DNA of 64,000 nucleotides. Source: Streptomyces sp. NBC_00223. GTDB lineage: Bacteria; Actinomycetota; Actinomycetes; Streptomycetales; Streptomycetaceae. The stretch covers positions 1,426,001 through 1,490,000 of the forward strand of contig NZ_CP108109.1 in the NCBI RefSeq assembly GCF_036199905.1, given 5' to 3'. The notes beneath the pieces are model-generated. The model saw only the letters and a program-made list of their open reading frames with translations. It was not told the origin of the DNA and did no database searches. Positions 8,428 through 16,377 of this stretch are shown here, piece by piece (the first letter of the stretch is position 1; the number at the start of each line of letters is the position of its first letter). Made by a program: the position numbers and the translations under genes.

Positions 8428-8463
8428 GTGCCGCGCCGGTGAACTCCTTCACGGGCGCGGCAC
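8428..8463. terminator. hairpin overlapping the 3' end of the PoxB-like gene
   Basis: GTGCCGCGCC (8428-8437) is the exact reverse complement of GGCGCGGCAC (8454-8463). Inside it GTGAA and TTCAC pair again, giving an almost continuous stem. It includes the stop codon of the minus-strand gene and probably ends transcription from that side. Confidence 0.6.
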
Positions 8464-10191
8464 GTTGCGCAGATTGGAGCGGGCCAGCTGCACCATCTTG
8501 CCGACACCGCCGTCCAGCACCATCTTGCCCATCGACAGCGCGAACCCGCCGATCTGCTCACCGGTGATCTTCGGCGGGATGGACAGGGCGTGCGGGTCGG
8601 TCACCACGTCGACCAGCGCCGGGCCCTTGTGCCGGAAGGCGTCCCGCAGCGCGCCCGCCAGGTGTTTGGGCTTCTCCACCCGTACGCCGTAGGCGCCCGC
8701 CGCGGTGGCGACGGCGGCGAAGTCCGGGTTGCGCAGCGTCGTGCCGTGGGCGGGCAGGCCCTCGACCATCATCTCCAGCTCGACCATGCCGAGCGAGGAG
8801 TTGTTGAACAGCACGATTTTCACCGGGAGTTCGTACTGCACAAGGGTGAGGAAGTCGCCCATCAGCATGGTGAAGCCGCCGTCGCCGGCCATCGCCACGA
8901 CCTGCCGCCGCCGGTCGAGGAACTGGGCGCCGATCGCCTGCGGCAGCGCGTTGGCCATCGAGCCGTGCGAGAAGGAACCGATCACCCGGCGCTTGCCGTT
9001 CGGCGTCAGATAGCGCGCCGCCCACACATTGCACATCCCGGTGTCGACCGTGAACACGGCGTCGTCGTCGGCAATGTCGTCCAGCACCGCGGCCACGTAC
9101 TCCGGGTGGATCGGCACGTGCTTGTCGACCTTGCGGGTGTACGCCTTCACGACGCCCTCCAGCGCGTCGCTGTGCTTGCGCAGCATCCGGTCGAGGAACC
9201 GCCGGTCGGACTTGACCCGCACCTTCGGCGTCAGGCTGCGCAGTGTCTCGCCCACGTCGCCCCACACCGCGAGGTCCAACTTCGAGCGCCGCCCGAGGTG
9301 TTCGGGCCGCACATCGACCTGAACGATCGTCACGTCGTCCGGCAGGAAGGCGTTGTACGGGAAGTCGGTGCCCAGCAGGATCAGCAGATCGCACTCGTGC
9401 ATGGCCTCGTAGGCGGCGCCGTAGCCGAGCAGTCCGCTCATGCCGACGTCGAACGGGTTGTCGAACTGAATCCATTCCTTGCCGCGCAGCGCGTGCCCGA
9501 CCGGGGACTTGACGCGTTCGGCGAAGGTCATCACCTCTTCGTGCGAGCCCGCGGTGCCGCTGCCGCAGAACAGGGTGACGCGCTCGGCCCCGTCCACCAG
9601 CCGGGCCAGTTCGGCGATCTCGGCGTCACCCGGGCGTACGGCCGGACGGCGGGTGACCAGCGCGTGCTCGATGCTGCGCTGCGGCGCGGGCTGGGCGGCG
9701 ATGTCGCCGGGCAGGCTGATCACGGACACACCGCCGCGGCCGACCGCGTGCTGGATCGCGGTCTGGAGCACCCGGGGCATCTGCTGGGCGTTGGAGATCA
9801 GCTCGCTGTAGTGGCTGCACTCCTGGAAGAGCCGGTCGGGGTGTGTCTCCTGGAAGTACGTCGTGCCGATCTCGCTGCTGGGGATGTGCGAGGCCAGCGC
9901 GAGCACCGGGGCCATCGAGCGGTGGGCGTCGTACAGACCGTTGATCAGGTGCAGATTTCCGGGGCCGCACGAGCCCGCGCAGGCGGCGAGCCGCCCGGTG
10001 AGCTGGGCCTCGGCGCCGGCCGCGAAGGCGGCGGTCTCCTCGTGCCGTACGTGCACCCATTCGACGGAAGGATTGCGGCGCACGGCGTCCACGACGGGGT
10101 TGAGGCTGTCGCCCACCACTCCGTACACGCGCTGGACGCCCGCGCGCACGAGGACGTCGATGAACTGCTCGGCCACGGTCTGCTTCGCCAT
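8449..10191 (-). CDS. poxB: TPP-dependent pyruvate dehydrogenase (quinone)/oxidase
   Basis: A 580-residue enzyme of the pyruvate oxidase/acetolactate synthase superfamily. In order: the TPP pyrimidine domain with the catalytic Glu in VRHEETAAFAAGAEAQLTG (about residue 51), a central Rossmann-like domain (about 190-330) and the TPP pyrophosphate domain with the metal motif GDGGFTMLMGDFLT...NN (about 430-460). The family usually converts pyruvate to acetate and CO2, passing electrons to menaquinone through FAD at the membrane. PoxB is preferred over acetolactate synthase because the gene stands alone with no small subunit or valine/isoleucine genes. The exact substrate is inferred. Confidence 0.85.
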   Translation of the reverse strand: MAKQTVAEQFIDVLVRAGVQRVYGVVGDSLNPVVDAVRRNPSVEWVHVRHEETAAFAAGAEAQLTGRLAACAGSCGPGNLHLINGLYDAHRSMAPVLALASHIPSSEIGTTYFQETHPDRLFQECSHYSELISNAQQMPRVLQTAIQHAVGRGGVSVISLPGDIAAQPAPQRSIEHALVTRRPAVRPGDAEIAELARLVDGAERVTLFCGSGTAGSHEEVMTFAERVKSPVGHALRGKEWIQFDNPFDVGMSGLLGYGAAYEAMHECDLLILLGTDFPYNAFLPDDVTIVQVDVRPEHLGRRSKLDLAVWGDVGETLRSLTPKVRVKSDRRFLDRMLRKHSDALEGVVKAYTRKVDKHVPIHPEYVAAVLDDIADDDAVFTVDTGMCNVWAARYLTPNGKRRVIGSFSHGSMANALPQAIGAQFLDRRRQVVAMAGDGGFTMLMGDFLTLVQYELPVKIVLFNNSSLGMVELEMMVEGLPAHGTTLRNPDFAAVATAAGAYGVRVEKPKHLAGALRDAFRHKGPALVDVVTDPHALSIPPKITGEQIGGFALSMGKMVLDGGVGKMVQLARSNLRNVPRP

Positions 10192-10270
10192 GAGTCCATC
10201 TCGCCACGGCGGCCGCGGTCCCGCATCCCGGTGGGGGCGGGCCGTGGGGCCCGCGAGTGGCGCGGGGCCG

Positions 10271-13200
10271 TCACGCGTCCCAGACGGTCACCGCCGTACG
10301 GTCGTCGGCGTAGCCCTTGACGCGGGTCTGGGCGTCGGCGAGGTAGGCGGCCAGGCCCGGGACTCTGCCGCCGCCCCAACGCCCGGCCAGGTGCGCGGCC
10401 AGCGCCGGTTCGCCGCGCAGCGGCTCGGCCAGGCCCGCGCTGCACATCAGCAGGGCGTCACCCGGTTGAGCGACGGTGGCCCGGAAACGGAACGGCACGG
10501 TCGCCTCCTCCGCCGCGATGCCCAGGTCCAGGTCCTGCCACTCGCCGTCCCTGATCCGGAAGAGCCCGCCGTCGCCGACACCGAAGAAGAGCCGGATACG
10601 GCATTCGGGGTCGACGGGCAGCAGCAGGCAGCGCAGGGAGGCGGTGTACGAACCCTCGTCGAGGCCCAGGTCCTCGCCTCGGGCGCGGAGCCTGCCGTAG
10701 CAGCGGTCGGTCAGCCGGTGCAGCCCGGACTTCAACGAGCCGCGGCGGGCGTGGCGCAGATCGTCGGCGAGCCGGGCCCGGCTGCGGCCGACGGCCCCGG
10801 CGATCCACCCCACGGCGTCCTGCGCGGCCTTGTGCGCGTCGTCGGCGGCGCGGGCGCCGCTCGCCATGGCCACGAGCAGCAGGGCGTCGTCACCCGTGCC
10901 GAAACGGGCCGTGAGCAGCGCGTCCCTGCGGGGCTGGCCGCGGTAGCGGGCGGAGTCGCCGCGTACGGCGGCTGCCCGCAGCGTCAGCGGACCGTACGCC
11001 GCGCCGTCCAGCACGGTGTCCGGTACGAGGCCGTCCAGCCCGTCGGGGTCGGCCTCGGGCCAGGCGGTCGGCTCGGCCCCGTACGTCGGCGGCCCTCCGC
11101 CCACCACCCCGGGCTCCCCCACGTCCTCGCCCGCGGCGATCCACCCGGGCGGCAACTCCGGCGCCCACCGCACGTCCCCCTCCCCGAACACAGTCTCCCC
11201 CGGCACCCCCAGGCCCCCACCCCCGACCCGCGGATCCACGGACCGACTCCGGCCGCGCCCAGCGTCGATCCCAGCGCGGGACGCGGGCCCGGGCGCCCGA
11301 TCGGACGGGCGGTTGGCACCGGGCTCGGGGACACTGCCCGGCGTACGGTCGGCGGCGGCGTCCTCGACGCGATCGGAAACGCGCGCGGGCGCGAGGCCGG
11401 GCTCAGGGTCAGCGGCCGGGTACTGGGCCCGGTCACCGGCCGACTCAGGCGCAACGGCGGACGTACGGTCACCGGCGGACTCGGAGTCAGGGCCAGGCAC
11501 ACGGCCGACAACCAGGTCCTGAGCGCGATCGGCGCCGGGCTCGGGGTCGCTGCCCGGCATACGGTCAGCGCCCGAATCGGACACCCGGCCAGAAACGAAG
11601 CCGGGCACACCGTCGGCGGCGGACTCAGCACGCTCAGGCGCAGATCCGGCGGCCGGATCGGACGCACGGTCGGGTGCGAAGCCGGGCACACCGCCGACGG
11701 CGGACTCGGCGCGGTCAGGCGCATAACCGGCAGCGGGATTGGAAGCACCGTCAGACGTACGGTCAGCGGCCGCGCCCTGAGCAGCATCGACGCCGGGCTC
11801 GGCGGCACGGTCAACCGCCGACTCGAAGGCCAAGCCCGACGTACGGCCGGAGGCGGGATCGGACGCACGGTCGGAGGCCAAGCCGGGCACACCACCGGAG
11901 GCGGACTCGGCACGGTCAGACGCAGATCCGGCGGCCGGATCGGACGCGCCGTCAGGCGCACGTCCGGAGGCCGCCTCCTGGGCGCGATCGGCGCCGGGCT
12001 CGGGGGCGCTACCCGGCGTACGCTCAGCGCGCGAATCGGGCGCACGGCCGGAGACGAAGCCGGGCACACCGCCGGCAGCGGACTCAACATGCTCAGGCGC
12101 AAATCCGGCGGCCAGATCAGAAGCACCATCAGACGTCCGGTCAGCGGCCACTTCCCGAGCAGCATCGACGCCAGGCTCGGCAGCCCGGTCAACGGCTGGC
12201 TCGGAGGCGAAGGCCGACGCTCGGCCGGCGGCCGGATCGGACGCACGGTCGGAGGCCAAGCCGGACGTACCGTCCGCAGCCGCGTCCTGAGCAGGGTCGA
12301 CGCCCGCCTCGGGGGCGCGGTCAGACGTACCGTCCACAGTCACGTCCCGGACGCGGCCGACGCCGAACTCGGCGGCACCGTCAGATGTTCCGCCGGCAGT
12401 CGCGTCCTGGGTGCGATCGACGTCGGGTACGGGCGCGGAGGCCGACGCGCGGCCTGGGGCCGGGTCGGGCGTGAGACGGGGGTCGGACCGCTCCGGGGCC
12501 GGGGCCGGGGGCGGCGTGCCCCACTCCTCCGCGGAGGACGGCGCCGTGGGGGCCGCCCCGGGCGCGGCGGGCGCGGCGACCCGTGGCGCCACCCAGTCGT
12601 CCCAGGACCGCGCCGGAGGCGGCTCACCCGGTACGCCCGACGGGAAGGTCGGCTCCGCCGCCCAGGCGTCCCACGTCGCGGACCCGAACCCCGGCACGGC
12701 GTCCTGCGGAGACTCCTCCTCCGCGTCCTCCGCCGGTACGTCCGGTGCGGCCGCCTCCTCCACGGGGTCCGCGGCCTCAGGGCGTACGCCCTGCTGCGGG
12801 ATCGGGCTCGGCGACGTGACAGCCGCGTCCGGCGGGGTACGAGGAGCAGCGAAGGTGGGCGGCGCCGACCACGGGTCCCAGACGGCCTGGGCCTCGGATT
12901 CGGCCTCGGATTCAGGCGCCCCCTCCGGCTCCTCCGCCACCCCCGGACCGGCGGCCCCCGACCGCGACCAGGCCCCCGTCAGAGGCGCCTTCTCGGATAC
13001 GACAGGCTCGGCCGCCCGCGCCGGCACCGTACGCGCGGGCTCCCCCGGGACGGCCCGCGCCGGCCCTGACCAGGAGGCGGGCGCGGGAGGCGGCGTCGGC
13101 CGCCGCAACCGCATCGTCTCCGCACGCGGCGGAGGCGGCGGCGACATCGCGCTGAGCGCCGAGTCGAAGTGCGCGTCGATCGAATCGGCCTCCGCCCGCC

Positions 13201-13414
13201 CACCGGCAGCACTCGACCCGGCACCACCCGGCCCCGCGCCGGCCCCACCGTCGGCCCGGGGCGCGGCGCCCCCACCCGTGTCCGGCCCGGCGGCACCCCC
13301 GCCCCCGCCCCGCGGCCGCGCACCCGCGTCCGACCCGGCCGAGGCATCTCCCCCGTACAACTGCCCCCACCAGTCGTCCTCTTGACCGGGGTGCGCGTCG
13401 CCCTGCTGGCTCAT
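10271..13414 (-). CDS. very long PP2C-like protein with disordered repeat region; probable pseudophosphatase
   Basis: A 1047-residue protein. The start is ATG at 13414 (MSQQGDAHPGQEDDWWGQLYGG); the upstream frame is open but lacks a start signal. Residues 1-300 are Pro/Ala/Gly-rich, with short WDPW/WDDWVAP segments. About 300-740 is a low-complexity repeat rich in DRASDPAAG, EPGADRAQ and AADRTSDGASD, including an in-frame 126-residue super-repeat. From about 810 comes a PP2C-type fold. Canonical metal-binding VADGxGG is here VAMASGA, and the late SDG motif is SAG (CSAGLAEPL), so two Asp ligands are missing; YADDRTAV keeps the last DD. It diverges from a DUF456 gene. Phosphatase activity is doubtful. 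Confidence 0.75.
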   Translation of the reverse strand: MSQQGDAHPGQEDDWWGQLYGGDASAGSDAGARPRGGGGGAAGPDTGGGAAPRADGGAGAGPGGAGSSAAGGRAEADSIDAHFDSALSAMSPPPPPRAETMRLRRPTPPPAPASWSGPARAVPGEPARTVPARAAEPVVSEKAPLTGAWSRSGAAGPGVAEEPEGAPESEAESEAQAVWDPWSAPPTFAAPRTPPDAAVTSPSPIPQQGVRPEAADPVEEAAAPDVPAEDAEEESPQDAVPGFGSATWDAWAAEPTFPSGVPGEPPPARSWDDWVAPRVAAPAAPGAAPTAPSSAEEWGTPPPAPAPERSDPRLTPDPAPGRASASAPVPDVDRTQDATAGGTSDGAAEFGVGRVRDVTVDGTSDRAPEAGVDPAQDAAADGTSGLASDRASDPAAGRASAFASEPAVDRAAEPGVDAAREVAADRTSDGASDLAAGFAPEHVESAAGGVPGFVSGRAPDSRAERTPGSAPEPGADRAQEAASGRAPDGASDPAAGSASDRAESASGGVPGLASDRASDPASGRTSGLAFESAVDRAAEPGVDAAQGAAADRTSDGASNPAAGYAPDRAESAVGGVPGFAPDRASDPAAGSAPERAESAADGVPGFVSGRVSDSGADRMPGSDPEPGADRAQDLVVGRVPGPDSESAGDRTSAVAPESAGDRAQYPAADPEPGLAPARVSDRVEDAAADRTPGSVPEPGANRPSDRAPGPASRAGIDAGRGRSRSVDPRVGGGGLGVPGETVFGEGDVRWAPELPPGWIAAGEDVGEPGVVGGGPPTYGAEPTAWPEADPDGLDGLVPDTVLDGAAYGPLTLRAAAVRGDSARYRGQPRRDALLTARFGTGDDALLLVAMASGARAADDAHKAAQDAVGWIAGAVGRSRARLADDLRHARRGSLKSGLHRLTDRCYGRLRARGEDLGLDEGSYTASLRCLLLPVDPECRIRLFFGVGDGGLFRIRDGEWQDLDLGIAAEEATVPFRFRATVAQPGDALLMCSAGLAEPLRGEPALAAHLAGRWGGGRVPGLAAYLADAQTRVKGYADDRTAVTVWDA
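11400..12420 (-). repeat. in-frame repeat array inside the PP2C-like gene, 378-bp period
   Basis: GCAGCATCGACGCC occurs at 11781 and again at 12159 on the plus strand, exactly 378 bp (126 codons) apart. The flanking translations match for roughly one whole period: SDRASDPA, AVDRAAEPGVDAA, AADRTSDGAS, GGVPGF and EPGADRAQ recur in the same order. Shorter sub-repeats lie within each unit. Limits are approximate. Confidence 0.65.
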
Positions 13415-13591
13415 GCCCTTATTGTCCACCGCCCGGGCCGCCGGGAAACGCGAATCGCCGGGGACGACCGCGGGCCCCACGCGGCGCCAAGCCGGCCGTA
13501 TACCCCGTTCCGCGCGCCCGCACCGCGACGAAGCGCACCGAACCGCCCGGTCGGGCAGCGGACGCCGCCGGTTTCGGGCAGGGTGGGCCTC

Positions 13592-14077
13592 ATGGGGACC
13601 GCACAGGTGTGCCTGATCGGCGCGGTGATACTGCTCGGACTCGTCGGCGTGGCGGCCCCCGGCGTACCGGGGACGCTGCTGTGCTGGGCGGCCGTGCTGT
13701 GGTGGGCGACGCTGGAGCACACCAGCCTGACCTGGGGCGTGCTGGCCGCGGCGACCGGTCTGCTGGCCGTGGCGCAGGTCCTGGTGTGGCTGATGCCGTC
13801 CCGGCGGATCCGCGACTCGGGGGTGACCTGGCGGACCGTGCTGACCGCCACCGGCGTGGCGATCGGCTGTTTCTTCGTCCTGCCGGTGCTGGGCTCGGTG
13901 CTCGGTTTCATCGGCACGATCTATGTGCGCGAGCGGGTGCGGCTGGGCGGCGGCCACCGTACGGCGTGGACGGCGACCCGGCGGGCGATGCGTACGGTAG
14001 GCGGCTCGGTGCTGGTCGAACTGCTGGCCTGCCTGATGGTGACGGGCGCGTGGATCGGCGCGGTGGTCGCGGGCTGA
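13592..14077 (+). CDS. DUF456 family membrane protein
   Basis: A 161-residue integral membrane protein of unknown function. Helices lie at about residues 5-45 (two close segments around GLVGVAAPGVPGTLLCWAAVLWW), 55-75, 88-110 and 135-160. The glycine-rich motif LGFIGTIYVRERVRLGG is typical of the family. ATG 13592 follows GGTGGG. It diverges from the pseudophosphatase gene across 177 bp, and the shared gap suggests linked control. Nothing indicates a substrate. Confidence 0.8.
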   Translation: MGTAQVCLIGAVILLGLVGVAAPGVPGTLLCWAAVLWWATLEHTSLTWGVLAAATGLLAVAQVLVWLMPSRRIRDSGVTWRTVLTATGVAIGCFFVLPVLGSVLGFIGTIYVRERVRLGGGHRTAWTATRRAMRTVGGSVLVELLACLMVTGAWIGAVVAG

Positions 14078-14089
14078 GCCGAACGATCC

Positions 14090-14135
14090 GAGCCGTACGA
14101 GGGAGCCGAGCCGTACGCCGACGCCGAGCCGTACG
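14090..14135. repeat. 18-bp minisatellite, three units
   Basis: GAGCCGTACG starts at 14090, 14108 and 14126, an exact 18-bp period, directly after the DUF456 stop codon and before the convergent PPOX gene. It is noncoding. Confidence 0.6.
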
Positions 14136-14200
14136 CCCGCGCCGACCGGGCCGGGGCCGAGCCGCCCGAGCGGCCCGCGACCCCCGTACGACCGGCCCGC

Positions 14201-14587
14201 TCAGTCCTCCAGCCCCCACGCGATGATCTTGTACGGTCGAATCCTGATCAGCTCTTCGCTGAGGAAGTCGCCGTGTTCGTGCGGCCCCACGACCTGCTCG
14301 GCGACCCCGCGGATCTCCACCCCGCGCACCTTCCACGGATTCACGCTCGCCACGTCGTCCACGACCAGGGAGACGAACGCGTTGTCGGCGACATTGCGCC
14401 ATTTCTTGGTCTTGGCCATCGTCCATCCCCCGATGTCGACCGTGCCGTCCTCACGGAGGAAGAAGCCCACCGGGTTGGCCTGCGGGCGGCCCCGGCCGTC
14501 GACCGTGGCCAGGCGGCCGAGCCGCTGGGTGCGCAGATAGGCCAGCTCGACGTCGTTCAGTTGGGTCCGTGCGTCGCTTGTCGTCAT
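14201..14587 (-). CDS. PPOX-class (F420-type) flavin/deazaflavin-binding oxidoreductase
   Basis: A 128-residue split beta-barrel protein of the pyridoxamine-phosphate-oxidase superfamily. The order is typical of the F420-dependent group: LAYLRTQRLGRLATVDGRGRPQANPVGFF (residues about 15-43), KWRNVADNAFVSLVVDD (60-77), VRGVEIRGVAEQV and a C-terminal RIRPYKIIAWGLE. Members bind F420 or FMN and reduce small molecules, or act as general deazaflavin-binding proteins. I use ATG 14587, which has GAGG upstream; an in-frame start 12 codons earlier is less likely. It is a single gene, divergent from the LacI regulator. Confidence 0.82.
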   Translation of the reverse strand: MTTSDARTQLNDVELAYLRTQRLGRLATVDGRGRPQANPVGFFLREDGTVDIGGWTMAKTKKWRNVADNAFVSLVVDDVASVNPWKVRGVEIRGVAEQVVGPHEHGDFLSEELIRIRPYKIIAWGLED

Positions 14588-14727
14588 GGGACCAGCCTCA
14601 CACCATGGGCGCCGACCCGGCATCGGGCGTTGGGCCGAAGGGGCCGCGTCCCGGGGACCGGGCCGCCGGACGTAGGTCCACGGACCCGGGCGCGTACGGC
14701 CGCGCGGCGCGGGGCGAATCCGAGTCG

Positions 14728-14739
14728 GAGAGCGCTCTC
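14728..14739. promoter_or_regulatory. perfect LacI-type operator palindrome
   Basis: GAGAGCGCTCTC is a 12-bp perfect palindrome with the central CG typical of LacI-family operators in actinobacteria. It lies 83 bp before the start of the LacI gene and 141 bp from the start of the divergent PPOX gene, so autoregulation is the simplest reading. Confidence 0.7.
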
Positions 14740-14821
14740 ACCATGCCCTTGGAACAGATACGCTGTCCTGAAACATATTGGTCGCCGAATTTCTGTTATC
14801 CGCGCGTGAAGGAGCCCTCCG

Positions 14822-15856
14822 TTGTCCGACCCGAGCTTCGCGCCCCGTCCCACGCTGGAGGCCGTCGCGGCGCGGGCCGGAGTGTCACGGGCGACCGCCT
14901 CGCGGGTCGTCAACGGCAGCAACGGCGTACGCGCCCCGCTGGCGGAACGGGTCAGGGAGGCCGTCGAGGAGCTGGGCTACGTGCCCAACCAGGCCGCCCG
15001 CACCCTGGTCACCCGGCGCAACGACGCCATCGCGGTGGTCGTCGCCGAGCCGGAGACACGTTTCTTCGCCGACCCCTTCTTCGCCCAGCAGATCCGCGGC
15101 ATCAGCAAGGAACTCACCGCGTACGACAACCAGTTGGTGCTGCTGCTCACCGAGGGCGCGGCCGACTACGCCCGGGTGGGCCGCTATCTCGCGGGCGGCC
15201 ATGTGGACGGCGCGCTGCTCTTCTCGCTGCACGACGACGACACGCTGCCCGTACTCGCCCGCAAGGCCGGGGTACCGACCGTGATCGGCGGACGTCCCGG
15301 CTGGTCGGACGGCGAGACGCTGTACGTCGACTGCGACAACCGGGGCGGCGCGCGCGACGCCGTGCACCATCTGCTGGGCCTGGGCCGTCGGCAGATCGCC
15401 CATATCGCGGGGCCGCTGGACCAGACCGCGTCCGTCGACCGGCTCGACGGCTTCCGCGACGTGCTCCCCGACACCGACCCGCGCCTGATCGCCGAGGGCG
15501 ACTTCACCCCGGACGGCGGCGCCCGGGCGATGACCGAACTGCTCGACCGCTGCCCGGAGGTCGACGCGGTGTTCGCCGCCTCCGACGCCATGGCGTCGGG
15601 CGCCCTGCGGGTGCTGCGGACGCGGGGCCGCCGGGTGCCGGAGGACGTGGCGGTGGTCGGCTTCGACGACATCGTCTCGTTCGCGCAGTGGGCGGACCCG
15701 CCGTTGACGACGATCCGTCAGGACATCGAGGAAATGGGCCGCATGATGGCCCGGCTGCTGCTGCGCAGGATCGAGCCCTCGGCGGTGGCGCCGGGAGTTC
15801 CGGCGCTGTCGTCGATAGTGACGCCGACTCATCTGGTGGTCCGCGGGTCGGCGTGA
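14822..15856 (+). CDS. LacI-family transcriptional regulator
   Basis: A 344-residue regulator. The N-terminal helix-turn-helix is LEAVAARAGVSRATASRVVNGSNGVR with the hinge GYVPNQAARTLVTRR (residues 1-65). A periplasmic-binding-protein-like sugar domain follows, with VDGALLFS, GGARDAVHHLLGLGRRQIAHIAGP, DAVFAASDAMASGALRVLRTRGRRVPEDVAVVGFDD and a TTIRQ segment near the end. The start is TTG at 14822, with AAGGAG 7 nt upstream. A perfect operator lies in its upstream gap. No sugar transport or glycosidase genes are adjacent, so its regulon is probably distant, with autoregulation locally. Confidence 0.9.
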   Translation: MSDPSFAPRPTLEAVAARAGVSRATASRVVNGSNGVRAPLAERVREAVEELGYVPNQAARTLVTRRNDAIAVVVAEPETRFFADPFFAQQIRGISKELTAYDNQLVLLLTEGAADYARVGRYLAGGHVDGALLFSLHDDDTLPVLARKAGVPTVIGGRPGWSDGETLYVDCDNRGGARDAVHHLLGLGRRQIAHIAGPLDQTASVDRLDGFRDVLPDTDPRLIAEGDFTPDGGARAMTELLDRCPEVDAVFAASDAMASGALRVLRTRGRRVPEDVAVVGFDDIVSFAQWADPPLTTIRQDIEEMGRMMARLLLRRIEPSAVAPGVPALSSIVTPTHLVVRGSA

Positions 15857-15868
15857 GCGCGGCGCGGG

Positions 15869-15916
15869 GCGTACGGCCTGATCAAGGGCGGGCGTACGGC
15901 ATGCGTACGGCCTGAT
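15869..15916. repeat. short direct repeat downstream of the LacI gene
   Basis: GCGTACGGCCTGAT occurs at 15869-15882 and 15903-15916, with a partial copy (GCGTACGGC) at 15892. The remainder of the 300-bp gap up to 16158 is G/C-rich with no gene, apart from the promoter near 16.08 kb. Confidence 0.5.
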
Positions 15917-16070
15917 GTGGCGTGGGCGCGGACCGGCGTACCCGGCCTGACCCGACGTGAACCGGCCCCGCGTGGGCCGGCTTAGGCATGCCCCGGCGCG
16001 GTGACGGCCTGGCGCGAGGGCGCGGACCCGTGCGGCGCGGGCGGTCGAACACGTATCGGTGAACCGTGGG

Positions 16071-16098
16071 TTGGGAGGTTCGACGACGGGAATATAAC
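16071..16098 (+). promoter_or_regulatory. HrdB-like promoter for the 43-aa membrane peptide
   Basis: TTGGGA (16071-16076), 16 bp, TATAAC (16093-16098). This is the best vegetative promoter match in the neighbourhood and lies in an AT-richer patch about 60 bp before a small gene with a good ribosome site. Confidence 0.5.
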
Positions 16099-16158
16099 GA
16101 TCAGGCAGCGAACGTGATGGTGCGGTGAAGGCCGCGCGCAAGTGAGGGAGGTCTCGGC

Positions 16159-16290
16159 ATGGCGTACAGCGTGATCCTTGGGATCGTGATCGTCGCACTT
16201 GTGGTCGTCTGTGTCATCGGGTCCTTCTGGAGCGCGGGCAGTCCGATAGCGGTCCGGCGCCGCCACGGGCGTGACGGCGGCGCCGGATGA
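16159..16290 (+). CDS. 43-residue single-helix membrane peptide
   Basis: The product starts MAYSVILGIVIVALVVVC, a membrane helix covering residues 4-22, and ends in a basic tail RRRHGRDGG, giving an N-out/C-in topology by the positive-inside rule. ATG 16159 has GGGAGG 7 nt upstream, and a convincing promoter lies further up, so I regard it as real despite its size. It is convergent with rsgA. The family is not recognised; similar single-span peptides often bind larger membrane complexes, but nothing here shows a partner. Confidence 0.55.
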   Translation: MAYSVILGIVIVALVVVCVIGSFWSAGSPIAVRRRHGRDGGAG

Positions 16291-16377
16291 GCCGGATGAG
16301 CCGAACAGGCCGTGCTGTCGTGGGCGGTCGGGCGGGTCAGCGGCCCGTCGTCCGGGGCTGACCCGCCGTCACCCGGG

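Noticed and set aside
8449-10191. Acetolactate synthase (ilvB) identity for the TPP enzyme
   Set aside because: No ilvN/ilvC neighbours, and the overall motif set fits pyruvate oxidase/dehydrogenase (quinone) better.
9863-13069. 1068-codon open frame on the plus strand opposite the PP2C-like gene
   Set aside because: It is the mirror image of the repeat-rich minus-strand gene. The translation is Arg/Gly-rich with no start signal or domain, and the minus frame alone shows PP2C motifs.
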